Positions 16,177-23,318 of a DNA stretch of 64,000 nucleotides are shown here, piece after piece (positions within the stretch are counted from its first letter, which is position 1; the number at the start of each line of letters is the position of its first letter). The notes below the pieces were generated by a model. The model was not told where the DNA came from. It saw nothing but the letters and a program-made list of their open reading frames with translations, and did no database searches. The translations under genes and the position numbers were made by a program. Source of the DNA: an uncultured Campylobacter sp. (GTDB lineage: Bacteria; Actinomycetota; Actinomycetes; Mycobacteriales; Mycobacteriaceae); assembly GCA_946221035.1 (NCBI GenBank), contig CAMIME010000004.1, forward strand, positions 1 through 64,000, given 5' to 3'.

Positions 16177-17730
16177 ATGGAATCCGCGACCGCGTTTATC
16201 GACGGCACCCTGAACGGCTTCATCTGGAAGCTCGTGCCATGGTTTTTGATTGGTGCAGGCCTGTACTTCGGGCTGCGCACCCTGTTTGTACAAGTTCGTC
16301 TGCTGCCCGACATGTTCCGCGCGATTGCGGAAACCCCGAAGGGGAAGGACCGCCAGGGCCGCGACCTGGATGAGGAATACGGCGGCATCTCGGCGTTCAA
16401 GGCCTTCACCATCTCCGCGGCCTCGCGTGTGGGCACGGGAAACGTGGCGGGTGTGGCGCTGGCGATTTCCGTCGGCGGGCCCGGCGCAGTGTTTTGGATG
16501 TGGATGCTCGCGCTCGTCGGCGGAGCGACCTCGTTCGTGGAAGCCACGCTGGCGCAGCTGTGGAAGACGAAGGATGAGGACGGCAACTACCACGGCGGGC
16601 CCGCCTACTACATGACGCGCGGGCTGGGTTGGAGGCACCTGGCCGTGGTGTTCTCCGTGTTCCTGGCGGTGACGTACGGCTTTGTGTACAACGCCATTCA
16701 GACGAACTCGATCGTGGAGGCCGTCGGCGGGTCGCTGGGCACGGATTCCGTCGCGATGAAGACCGTAGTGGCGCTCGTGCTGGCGGCGCTGACCGCTGCG
16801 GTGATCTTCGGCGGCGTGACGCGCATCGCGTCCTGGACCCAGGTCATTGTCCCGTTCATGGCGGGGGCGTACATCCTGCTTGGCGTGTGGGTGCTCATCG
16901 TCAACATCAGTGAGATCCCGAACATGTTCTCCCTGATCGTCGGCCACGCACTCGGCTTCCGCCAGGTTGCAGGCGCGGGCTTGTGGCTGGCGTTTACCCA
17001 GGGTATGCGCCGCGGTCTGTTCTCCAACGAGGCCGGCATGGGCTCCGCGCCGAACGCGGCGGCGACGGCCACCGTGTCCCACCCGGTGAAGCAGGGGCTG
17101 GTGCAAACACTCGGCGTGTACTTTGACACCCTCGTGGTGTGCTCGATTACCGCGTTCGTCGTGCTGTTGGGCCCCGCGGTGAGTTACGGCATGGATGATG
17201 TCCAGGGGGCCTCGCTGACCCAGAGCGCGCTCGCTGATTCGGTCGGCGCCTGGGGTGCGCACGCCATCACGTTCATCCTGTTCTTCCTCGCGTTTTCTTC
17301 GGTGCTGGGTAATTACTACCTTGGTCAGGCAAACGTCGAGTACCTCACCAACTCCAAGTCGGTGATGACGGGCTACCGCCTCATCGTGATCGGGTTCGTC
17401 ATTTTCGGCGCCTTCGGAACCGTCCCGCTGGTGTGGGCGCTGGGCGACACGATGGCTGGCCTTTTGGCGATCATGAACATCGCGGCGATCGTTCCGCTGG
17501 GGGGAATCGTGATCAAGCTGCTGCGCAACTTCAACGAGCAGCGCCGCCAGGGCATCGACCCCGTGTTCCACCGCGACATGTTGCCAGAGCTGAAGCACGT
17601 AGAGTTCTGGGATGGCTCTGACCCGGTGACGCGCCGCAGCCTCGAAGACAGGGTCACCGCACGCAACGCGAAAGCTGCTGGTGAGGCCAACAACGAAGGC
17701 GGGCTCGAGGACGGGCATCACCAGCGCTAG
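16177..17730 (+). CDS. AGCS family sodium:alanine symporter
   Basis: This 517-residue polytopic membrane protein (about 10 to 11 membrane helices) would import alanine or glycine with sodium. Family blocks include 'ISAFKAFTISAASRVGTGNVAGVALAISVGGPGAVFWMWMLALVGGATSFVEATLAQL', 'YHGGPAYYMTRGLG', 'GLFSNEAGMGSAPNAAATA' and 'FFLAFSSVLGNYYLGQAN'. The C-terminal 60 residues are charged and cytoplasmic. The exact substrate is inferred from the family only. Confidence 0.93.
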   Translation: MESATAFIDGTLNGFIWKLVPWFLIGAGLYFGLRTLFVQVRLLPDMFRAIAETPKGKDRQGRDLDEEYGGISAFKAFTISAASRVGTGNVAGVALAISVGGPGAVFWMWMLALVGGATSFVEATLAQLWKTKDEDGNYHGGPAYYMTRGLGWRHLAVVFSVFLAVTYGFVYNAIQTNSIVEAVGGSLGTDSVAMKTVVALVLAALTAAVIFGGVTRIASWTQVIVPFMAGAYILLGVWVLIVNISEIPNMFSLIVGHALGFRQVAGAGLWLAFTQGMRRGLFSNEAGMGSAPNAAATATVSHPVKQGLVQTLGVYFDTLVVCSITAFVVLLGPAVSYGMDDVQGASLTQSALADSVGAWGAHAITFILFFLAFSSVLGNYYLGQANVEYLTNSKSVMTGYRLIVIGFVIFGAFGTVPLVWALGDTMAGLLAIMNIAAIVPLGGIVIKLLRNFNEQRRQGIDPVFHRDMLPELKHVEFWDGSDPVTRRSLEDRVTARNAKAAGEANNEGGLEDGHHQR

Positions 17731-17731
17731 G

Positions 17732-17737
17732 TACATT
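17732..17737 (+). promoter_or_regulatory. -10 box of acyP (leaderless)
   Basis: TACATT ends 7 bases before ATG 17745. It begins two bases after the symporter stop codon. Confidence 0.6.
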
Positions 17738-17744
17738 GGGCGCC

Positions 17745-18029
17745 ATGTCTGACACTCGCATGACCGCCCACGTCCACGGCCACGTCCAAGGCGTGGGCTT
17801 CCGCTACTGGACGAAGACCCAGGCCAAAAAACTCGGCTTGACCGGCTACGCCAAGAACCTTGCCGACGGCCGCGTCGAGGTTGTGGCCGAGGGGCCGGAA
17901 GGGGACGTCGATACGCTTGCAGCGCTGCTGCGCGAGGATCCCTCCACCGAGGGGCGCCCTGGCACCGTGGAACACGTGGCCACCCAGTTCGGTGAGCCGA
18001 AGGGTGCGGAAGGGTTCGAGGAGCGTTAG
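17745..18029 (+). CDS. acyP: Acylphosphatase
   Basis: This 94-residue enzyme hydrolyses acyl phosphates. 'HVHGHVQGVGFRYWT' carries the catalytic arginine, and 'LTGYAKNLADGRVEVVAEGPE' includes the catalytic asparagine. The size is typical. In mycobacteria acyP directly precedes smc; here the pair is split by the Fic island at about 18.0-19.4 kb on the opposite strand. Confidence 0.95.
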   Translation: MSDTRMTAHVHGHVQGVGFRYWTKTQAKKLGLTGYAKNLADGRVEVVAEGPEGDVDTLAALLREDPSTEGRPGTVEHVATQFGEPKGAEGFEER

Positions 18030-18070
18030 TCCGGTGAGGGCTTGAACAGATCTAGCACAGACACTTCTTA

Positions 18071-18412
18071 TCAGGCTGACTCGGACGTCGAATTGATCGA
18101 CACAACGTCTCCAGGGATATCCACAACCACACGCACTCTTGCGCCAACCGCACGAGCGTAACGCTGGATAGTGGAGAGTTGAGGATCTGTTTCACCTCGC
18201 TCAAACTCTGATACCGCCGATTGAGTGGTGCCCATCGCCTCCGCTACCGCAAGCTGGGAAATTTTCCCTGCCTTCCGTGCTTCGCGGAGCTGTGCAGTGA
18301 TGTCGGAACGAATCTGGGCATCTTCGAATGCTCCCTTGATTTCGGGGTCACTCAGAAAATCGTCGACGTCAAGCTCGGCTGAGTTCTGCAAAATGTAATC
18401 GTCCCCGAGCAT
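18071..18412 (-). CDS. XRE-family HTH regulator, antitoxin-like
   Basis: The 113-residue protein has an acidic N-terminal region and a helix-turn-helix from about residue 43 to 97 ('QLREARKAGKISQLAVAEAMGTTQSAVSEFERGETDPQLSTIQRYARAVG'), followed by a short beta-like tail. This is the architecture of HigA-type antitoxins, but no HigB-like toxin gene adjoins it. ATG 18412 has an AAAAGGAG site, and a palindromic operator lies just upstream. It follows the fic gene by 104 bases on the same strand and may repress itself or the module. Confidence 0.8.
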   Translation of the reverse strand: MLGDDYILQNSAELDVDDFLSDPEIKGAFEDAQIRSDITAQLREARKAGKISQLAVAEAMGTTQSAVSEFERGETDPQLSTIQRYARAVGARVRVVVDIPGDVVSINSTSESA

Positions 18413-18424
18413 TCCGACTCCTTT

Positions 18425-18442
18425 TATCGGTTTAAGCCGATA
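18425..18442 (-). promoter_or_regulatory. Operator and promoter of the XRE gene
   Basis: TATCGG (18425-18430) and CCGATA (18437-18442) flank TTTAAG, giving an 18-bp palindrome with one mismatched pair. It overlaps a leftward -10-like TAATAT (18445-18440), the expected arrangement for autorepression. Confidence 0.55.
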
Positions 18443-18516
18443 TTACAGTTTGATTTCCACGTCTTCAGTCGCTCACTTGCCTTGCCGATCTCAGACTTTG
18501 GGGTTTGGCCAACTTG

Positions 18517-19164
18517 TCACTCGATGACTCGCTCGAGCACCTCGGCAAGTTTGCCGTTGTCGCCGCTGTCCTGGCTGTGAAATCGGGCGGCGATGAATGC
18601 GTCGCGGATCTCAGGGTCAAGGAACACGGAGGGCTTGAGCTCGTAGCCGGCGTTTCGTGCGAGGTCGGCGAAGAACACCGTTTGCGTGCGGGTGTTGCCC
18701 TCTCGGAAACTGTGGATGACGTTGATCTCGCCCCAGAACTCCGCGAGTTCCGCAACGAAGTCGTCCCTGGGAAGACCGCGGAGCAGATCCTTCTTTGCCA
18801 GCCGGCGGAACTGGGTTTCGGCGGCCTTCGTCATCACGGGGCCAGCCGGGTAGTAGGCGTGGCCGCCCTTGGTCATCCACCGGTCAGTTGGGGCCACTCG
18901 TTCCTCGCCCGCCCACTCGTAGATGTCCTGGAAAATGTGGCGGTGGATGGCTTTGAAGTGGGCGTAGTCGAAGTTGCCGGGGAGGGGGCGGCGCAGGAGT
19001 TCGGCGATTCGGAGGGTTGTTGCGGCCTCTTCAATCGTGCGGAGCTTGGATGGGTCTTCCTCTCCATGTGGCTTTGCTGGTCGACCGACAAGATTTCGCA
19101 ACGTCTGCGTCCCCGGAATGTAATAGTCGTTCCAGGATGAGATCGCCGAGTGCTTGCGGGCCAT
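18517..19164 (-). CDS. Fic domain protein (FicT/VbhT-like toxin)
   Basis: This 215-residue protein is mostly a single Fic domain. The catalytic motif at residues 151-162 reads HSFREGNTRTQT, with the catalytic His and the Glu-Gly-Asn anion-hole region, and 'HRHIFQDIYEWAGEER' is the usual upstream helix. Canonical AMP-transferring Fic proteins end the motif in Gly-Arg-x-x-Arg; here the glycine is Thr and the last arginine is Thr, so the activity may differ. It is coupled to the upstream small antitoxin-like gene by a TGATG overlap. The likely role is a toxin modifying a host protein; the target is unknown. Confidence 0.88.
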   Translation of the reverse strand: MARKHSAISSWNDYYIPGTQTLRNLVGRPAKPHGEEDPSKLRTIEEAATTLRIAELLRRPLPGNFDYAHFKAIHRHIFQDIYEWAGEERVAPTDRWMTKGGHAYYPAGPVMTKAAETQFRRLAKKDLLRGLPRDDFVAELAEFWGEINVIHSFREGNTRTQTVFFADLARNAGYELKPSVFLDPEIRDAFIAARFHSQDSGDNGKLAEVLERVIE

Positions 19165-19352
19165 CACTCGTCCAGGAGCTTCGTGACCTCTTCAACGAGC
19201 CGTTGCGCAGAGAACTCACCGTGAGCGGCCTGCTCAATGAGGTCTTGGACCCTGGCATCTGAAACTTCGTTTCCCGCGAGGGCGAGAACCCCAGCGGCTT
19301 GTTGAAGTGCGTTGTCGACACTCATCAGCTCGTCTCGGATCGTGCGCGTCAT
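19164..19352 (-). CDS. VbhA-like antitoxin, degenerate inhibitory motif
   Basis: The 62-residue helical protein is encoded directly before fic, with stop and start overlapping. Its shape (N-terminal helix, then 'GNEVSDARVQDLIEQAAHGEFSAQRLVEEV') matches small VbhA-family Fic antitoxins. Those inhibit through a Ser/Thr-x-x-x-Glu-Gly helix; the aligned stretch here is V-L-A-L-A-G (residues 22-27), so the inhibitory Glu would be Ala26. ATG 19352 is chosen because a purine-rich site (AAAGGGGG) precedes it. The family assignment rests on context and pattern, not a search. Confidence 0.65.
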   Translation of the reverse strand: MTRTIRDELMSVDNALQQAAGVLALAGNEVSDARVQDLIEQAAHGEFSAQRLVEEVTKLLDE

Positions 19353-19399
19353 GTCGGCCCCCTTTCGCTGGGGTGGATTGTAGCAGGTGGCGACGGAGT

Positions 19400-19410
19400 C
19401 GTCGATAAGC
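19400..19410 (+). repeat. Interspersed motif CGTCGATAAGC
   Basis: Exact copy in the short region between the antitoxin and smc; part of the full 13-mer GTCGTCGATAAGC (19398-19410). Confidence 0.85.
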
Positions 19411-19422
19411 AAAAGCCCTTGT

Positions 19423-19428
19423 TAAACT
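19423..19428 (+). promoter_or_regulatory. -10 box of smc (leaderless)
   Basis: TAAACT ends 6 bases before ATG 19435. Confidence 0.6.
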
Positions 19429-19434
19429 GCCAGA

Positions 19435-22400
19435 ATGCATTTGAAATCGCTGACGCTGAAGGGGTTTAAGTCCTTCGCGTCGGCGACCACGATGAAGTTC
19501 GAGCCGGGCATTTGCGCGGTGGTGGGGCCGAACGGCTCGGGCAAGTCGAACGTGGTGGATGCGCTCGCGTGGGTGATGGGCGAGCAGGGGGCGAAGAATC
19601 TCCGCGGCGGGAAGATGGAAGATGTCATCTTCGCGGGCGCCGGTGAGCGCAAGCCGCTGGGGCGCGCGGAGGTGACGCTGACCTTTGATAACACGGACAA
19701 GCGCCTGCCCATCGACTACACGGATGTAGCGATCACGCGGCGCATGTTCCGCGACGGCGCGAGCGAGTACGAAATCAACGGCTCGAAAGCGCGGCTCATG
19801 GACATCCAGGAGCTGCTGTCGGATTCGGGCATCGGCCGCGAAATGCACATCATCGTTGGCCAGGGCAAGCTCTCGGAGATCCTGGAATCGCGGCCCGAGG
19901 AGCGCCGTGCCTACATCGAGGAAGCTGCGGGCGTACTCAAGCACCGCCGCCGCAAGGAGAAGGCGCAGCGCAAGCTCGCTGGCATGCAGGCGAACTTGGA
20001 CCGTCTCACCGATCTCACCCAGGAGCTGGGCAAACAACTTAAACCCCTTGCACGTCAAGCCGAGGCCGCCAAGAAGGGCGCGACCATTCAGGCCACGTTG
20101 CGCGAGGCTCGGCTCAACATCGCGGGCCATCAGGTGGTCACCCTGCAAGCGGAGCTTGACAGTGCGACGCGCTCCGCCGCCGCGGCCGCCGAGCGGGTGG
20201 CGGAAATTGAAGCGGCCCACGAGGAGGCCGTTGAGCAGCTGGAAGGCTTGGAGGCCGAGCAGCAGGAAGCGCAACCACAGCTGGAACAGGTGCGCCAGCT
20301 GTGGCTGACGCTGTCCACCCTGCTTGAGCGTGCGGGAGCCACCCGCCGCGTTGCGCAGGAGCGCGCCACCCACGACGGTGTCGCTCCCTATGCGGGCCAA
20401 GATCCGGATGAGCTCCTCGCCCGGGCCGAGGTCGCCGACGAACGCTACGCCGCAGCACTCGAGGCAGCGGAGGAGGCCGCCGAGCGCCTCGAGGAGGTCC
20501 GCGAGCGCGTCGCCGAGGCGCAGGAAACCTACGACGCCGCGGAGCGTGAGCACCTCGCTCAGGTGCGCGCGATCGCCGATAAGCGCGAGGGCGTTGTGCG
20601 CTTACTGGCCCAGGAGGAATCGCAGGCGGCGGCGGTCGCGTCGGCTGAAGAGGAGCTCCGGCGGATCGAGGAAGCCCTGGCGGAGGCCCGGTCGCGTGCG
20701 CGGGGTGCGGACGGGGAGGTGGCGGAGGTCGTCGATAAGCTTGCGGCGATTGAAGCCGAACGCTCGCCGCTTGACGACGCCCACGTGCGCGCCCACACCG
20801 AATCCGACGCCGCCGAAAAGCGCCTGGAGCAGCTGCGGGCGGCGCAGCGGGAGCGCGAGCGGGCGGTGGCGTCGCTGGAATCTCGCATTGCCACGCTTCG
20901 GGAGCAAGCGCCGAAGGTCCACGCCGCCGACGTGTTAATGGCGTTTGAGCCGCTTGCGGGGCTGGTCGCGGCTGAGCCCGGACTGGATACCGCGCTGGCC
21001 GCGGCGCTTGGTCCGCACGCCGAGGCGCTCGCCGGCAGGGTCACCGAGGATGTCCTGCACACGATGGCCGACGCGCAGCGCAGCGTGGTGGTGGACGCGC
21101 GCGGGGGCTCCGGGTGGCGCATGGATACGGACGTGGAGGTGGATTGGCTGCTCGATCACCTCACGGTTCATCCGAGCGTGCTGGGCCCGGTGACCAGGTT
21201 GCTGGCCGACGTTGCGCTCGCCCCCGACGCGTCAGCCGCGCTAGTGCTGGTGGAGGCAGACCCGCGCCTGCGCGCCGTTACTGCAGACGGGGTGCTCGCG
21301 GGCGAAGGCTGGGTGGCGGCGGGCTCCGGAAGCGTAACGACGGTCGAGGTCAACGCCCAGATCGACACCGCGCGCGAGGAACTCGAGGTGGCAAAGACGC
21401 AGCTGGAGGAGCTTGCCGGCACCCTTGAAGGCGCCACGGTTGCTGCCGACGAGGCCCGCGTGGCGGCCGCGGGCGCGAAGGCGGCGCTTCGTGAACACGA
21501 CACCGAACTCGAATCCTGGCGCCGCGACCACGCCAGACTCGCCCGCCAAGCAGAGAGCGCAAAGCAGGAGCACGAGCGCGCCGCGGCACGGGCCACGGAG
21601 GCTGAAGCGCGCATCGCCCAGCGGCGCGCTGAGCTGGAAGAAACGCGCGACCGCCTGGCCCGCGCTGACCAGGACGCCGCCGCCACACCCGAGGACGTGC
21701 CCACGGACGCACGCGACGCCGCCCGCGCCGAGCTCAACCAGGCCCGCTCGCTGGAGATGGAGGCCACGTTGGCGTCGCGCACCGCTCAGCAGGCCGCGGA
21801 ATCCGAGGCGGGGCGCGGGGACGCCCTGCGACGCCAGGCGGAGCAGGAGCGGCAGGCGAAGGCGCGGCACGAGGCCGCCGTGGCAAGGAAGAGGGCCGAG
21901 GCGGAGGTGGCGGAGGTCGTCGCTAAGCATTCGCTCGAGCTCATCGGGCGGATTGAGGCGGCGCTTGCGCGAGCGGCGGCCGAGCGCGACGAGCTGACCG
22001 CGCGCGTGGCCTCGCTGCAGAGTCAGGTGCAGCAGGCGCGCAGCCAGGTCAGCGCGGTGCGCCAGCAGCTGGCGCGACTGCAGGACAGCGCGCATGCGTC
22101 CGACATCGCGCGCTCGCAGGCGCAAGTGCGCATCGACGAGGCCGAGCAGAAGGTGACCGAAACCCTCGGCATCTCCGCCGCGGATCTGGTCGCGGGGTAT
22201 ACACCAGGCCCCGACTTCGACATCGAGGCGGAGCGGGCGCGGCTCACGCAGGCGGAGAAGGACCTGCGCGCGTTGGGCAAGGTCAACCCGCTGGCGCTGG
22301 AGGAGTACAAGGCGCTGGAGGAACGCTACACGTTTTTGAGCACCCAGCTTGACGACGTCATCCGTGCACGCAAGGACCTCGCAGGCGTAATCGAGGACGT

Positions 22401-22890
22401 CGACGCGCAGATCCTGCAGCTGTTCACGGACGCTTGGCGTGACGTCGAGGCCGAATTCCCCCGCGTCTTTCACACGCTGTTCCCGGGTGGTGAGGCGAGG
22501 CTCGTGCTCACCGACCCCGACGACATGCTCGCCACCGGCATCGAGATGGAGGCGCGACCGCCCGGCAAGCGCGTCAAACGCCTGTCTTTGTTGTCGGGCG
22601 GCGAGAAATCGCTCACCGCGCTTGCGTTCCTCGTGGCCATCTTCCGCGCGCGCCCCAGCCCGTTCTACGTGCTCGACGAGGTGGAGGCAGCGCTTGACGA
22701 CGTCAACCTCCGGCGCCTCATCGCCTTGCTAGAGGAGCTGCGGCAGGATTCCCAGCTCATCGTGATCACCCACCAGAAACCGACAATGGACGTGGCGAAC
22801 GTGCTCTACGGCGTGACCATGCGCGGCGACGGTGTGACGCGCGTGCTGTCCCAGCGCATGCAGCCTGCGGGGGCAGCTCCCGCCGAGTAG
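19435..22890 (+). CDS. smc: Chromosome segregation ATPase SMC
   Basis: This 1151-residue condensin subunit organises and segregates the chromosome with ScpA and ScpB. The head has Walker A 'GPNGSGKSN' at residues 31-39. Long coiled coils flank a hinge at about residues 500-640 ('FEPLAGLVAAEPGLDTALAAALGPHAEALAGRV'). The C-terminal head has the ABC signature 'LSGGEK' near 1053-1058 and Walker B 'VLDEVEAALDD' near 1077-1087. The length is normal. The leaderless start is fixed by TAAACT. ftsY and ffh follow on the same strand, as in related actinobacteria. Confidence 0.97.
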   Translation: MHLKSLTLKGFKSFASATTMKFEPGICAVVGPNGSGKSNVVDALAWVMGEQGAKNLRGGKMEDVIFAGAGERKPLGRAEVTLTFDNTDKRLPIDYTDVAITRRMFRDGASEYEINGSKARLMDIQELLSDSGIGREMHIIVGQGKLSEILESRPEERRAYIEEAAGVLKHRRRKEKAQRKLAGMQANLDRLTDLTQELGKQLKPLARQAEAAKKGATIQATLREARLNIAGHQVVTLQAELDSATRSAAAAAERVAEIEAAHEEAVEQLEGLEAEQQEAQPQLEQVRQLWLTLSTLLERAGATRRVAQERATHDGVAPYAGQDPDELLARAEVADERYAAALEAAEEAAERLEEVRERVAEAQETYDAAEREHLAQVRAIADKREGVVRLLAQEESQAAAVASAEEELRRIEEALAEARSRARGADGEVAEVVDKLAAIEAERSPLDDAHVRAHTESDAAEKRLEQLRAAQRERERAVASLESRIATLREQAPKVHAADVLMAFEPLAGLVAAEPGLDTALAAALGPHAEALAGRVTEDVLHTMADAQRSVVVDARGGSGWRMDTDVEVDWLLDHLTVHPSVLGPVTRLLADVALAPDASAALVLVEADPRLRAVTADGVLAGEGWVAAGSGSVTTVEVNAQIDTAREELEVAKTQLEELAGTLEGATVAADEARVAAAGAKAALREHDTELESWRRDHARLARQAESAKQEHERAAARATEAEARIAQRRAELEETRDRLARADQDAAATPEDVPTDARDAARAELNQARSLEMEATLASRTAQQAAESEAGRGDALRRQAEQERQAKARHEAAVARKRAEAEVAEVVAKHSLELIGRIEAALARAAAERDELTARVASLQSQVQQARSQVSAVRQQLARLQDSAHASDIARSQAQVRIDEAEQKVTETLGISAADLVAGYTPGPDFDIEAERARLTQAEKDLRALGKVNPLALEEYKALEERYTFLSTQLDDVIRARKDLAGVIEDVDAQILQLFTDAWRDVEAEFPRVFHTLFPGGEARLVLTDPDDMLATGIEMEARPPGKRVKRLSLLSGGEKSLTALAFLVAIFRARPSPFYVLDEVEAALDDVNLRRLIALLEELRQDSQLIVITHQKPTMDVANVLYGVTMRGDGVTRVLSQRMQPAGAAPAE
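20730..20740 (+). repeat. Interspersed motif CGTCGATAAGC
   Basis: Exact copy inside the smc coiled-coil region, preceded by CGGAGGT as at 42707. A one-mismatch copy (CGCTAAGC) with the same CGGAGGTCGT preface is at 21916-21928. Confidence 0.8.
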
Positions 22891-22914
22891 TATCATCCGA
22901 AAGTTGGAGAAAGG

Positions 22915-23262
22915 ATGGAAATGTCAGCTTTACGTACTGCCGGGGTTATCGGTGTTGTTGCGTTGACGCTCTTTGCGGGAGGGTGCTCCGCTACAACGGA
23001 TCTCGACGACACCTACACCAAAGTTGAGTCGTCCGGTGGGGAGAACCTGACCAGCACTCTCACAATCGACGGCGGAGATTGCACGCTCCACCACGCTGCC
23101 GAGCCTGGGGGCGTAGAGCACGACGAGACGTGCACCGTCGATGGCGATCACCTCGTGTTTACCGAGGGTGGCGGAGAAGCACGGTTGCCGGTGGCCAAGA
23201 CTGACGACGGGGATGTGAGGATCGGTCTCGGTGACGGGGAGCTCTACCAGCGGAGTCACTAG
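22915..23262 (+). CDS. Small secreted lipoprotein
   Basis: The 115-residue protein has a lipoprotein signal peptide with lipobox 'LFAGGCS', cysteine near residue 24. The mature part is acidic and has three more cysteines ('DGGDCTLHHA', 'HDETCTVDGDH'). I do not recognise the family. A promoter-like TATCAT (22891-22896) and GGAG (22906-22909) precede it. The start may be ATG 22915 or the ATG at 22921, which is better spaced from the site. It lies between smc and ftsY; its function is unknown. Confidence 0.75.
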   Translation: MEMSALRTAGVIGVVALTLFAGGCSATTDLDDTYTKVESSGGENLTSTLTIDGGDCTLHHAAEPGGVEHDETCTVDGDHLVFTEGGGEARLPVAKTDDGDVRIGLGDGELYQRSH

Positions 23263-23318
23263 AGCTTTCCTGGTGCCCGCTCCCGCGTGATGGCGACGGG
23301 GCTGGCACACTGGAGCCC

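Noticed and set aside
15859..17736. 625-codon minus-strand open frame opposite the symporter
   Set aside because: Antisense to a clear AGCS transporter; His/Arg-rich composition typical of the complementary frame of GC-rich DNA.
19234..20553. 439-codon minus-strand open frame over the start of smc
   Set aside because: Overlaps the antitoxin frame and smc; leucine/arginine-rich shadow sequence.
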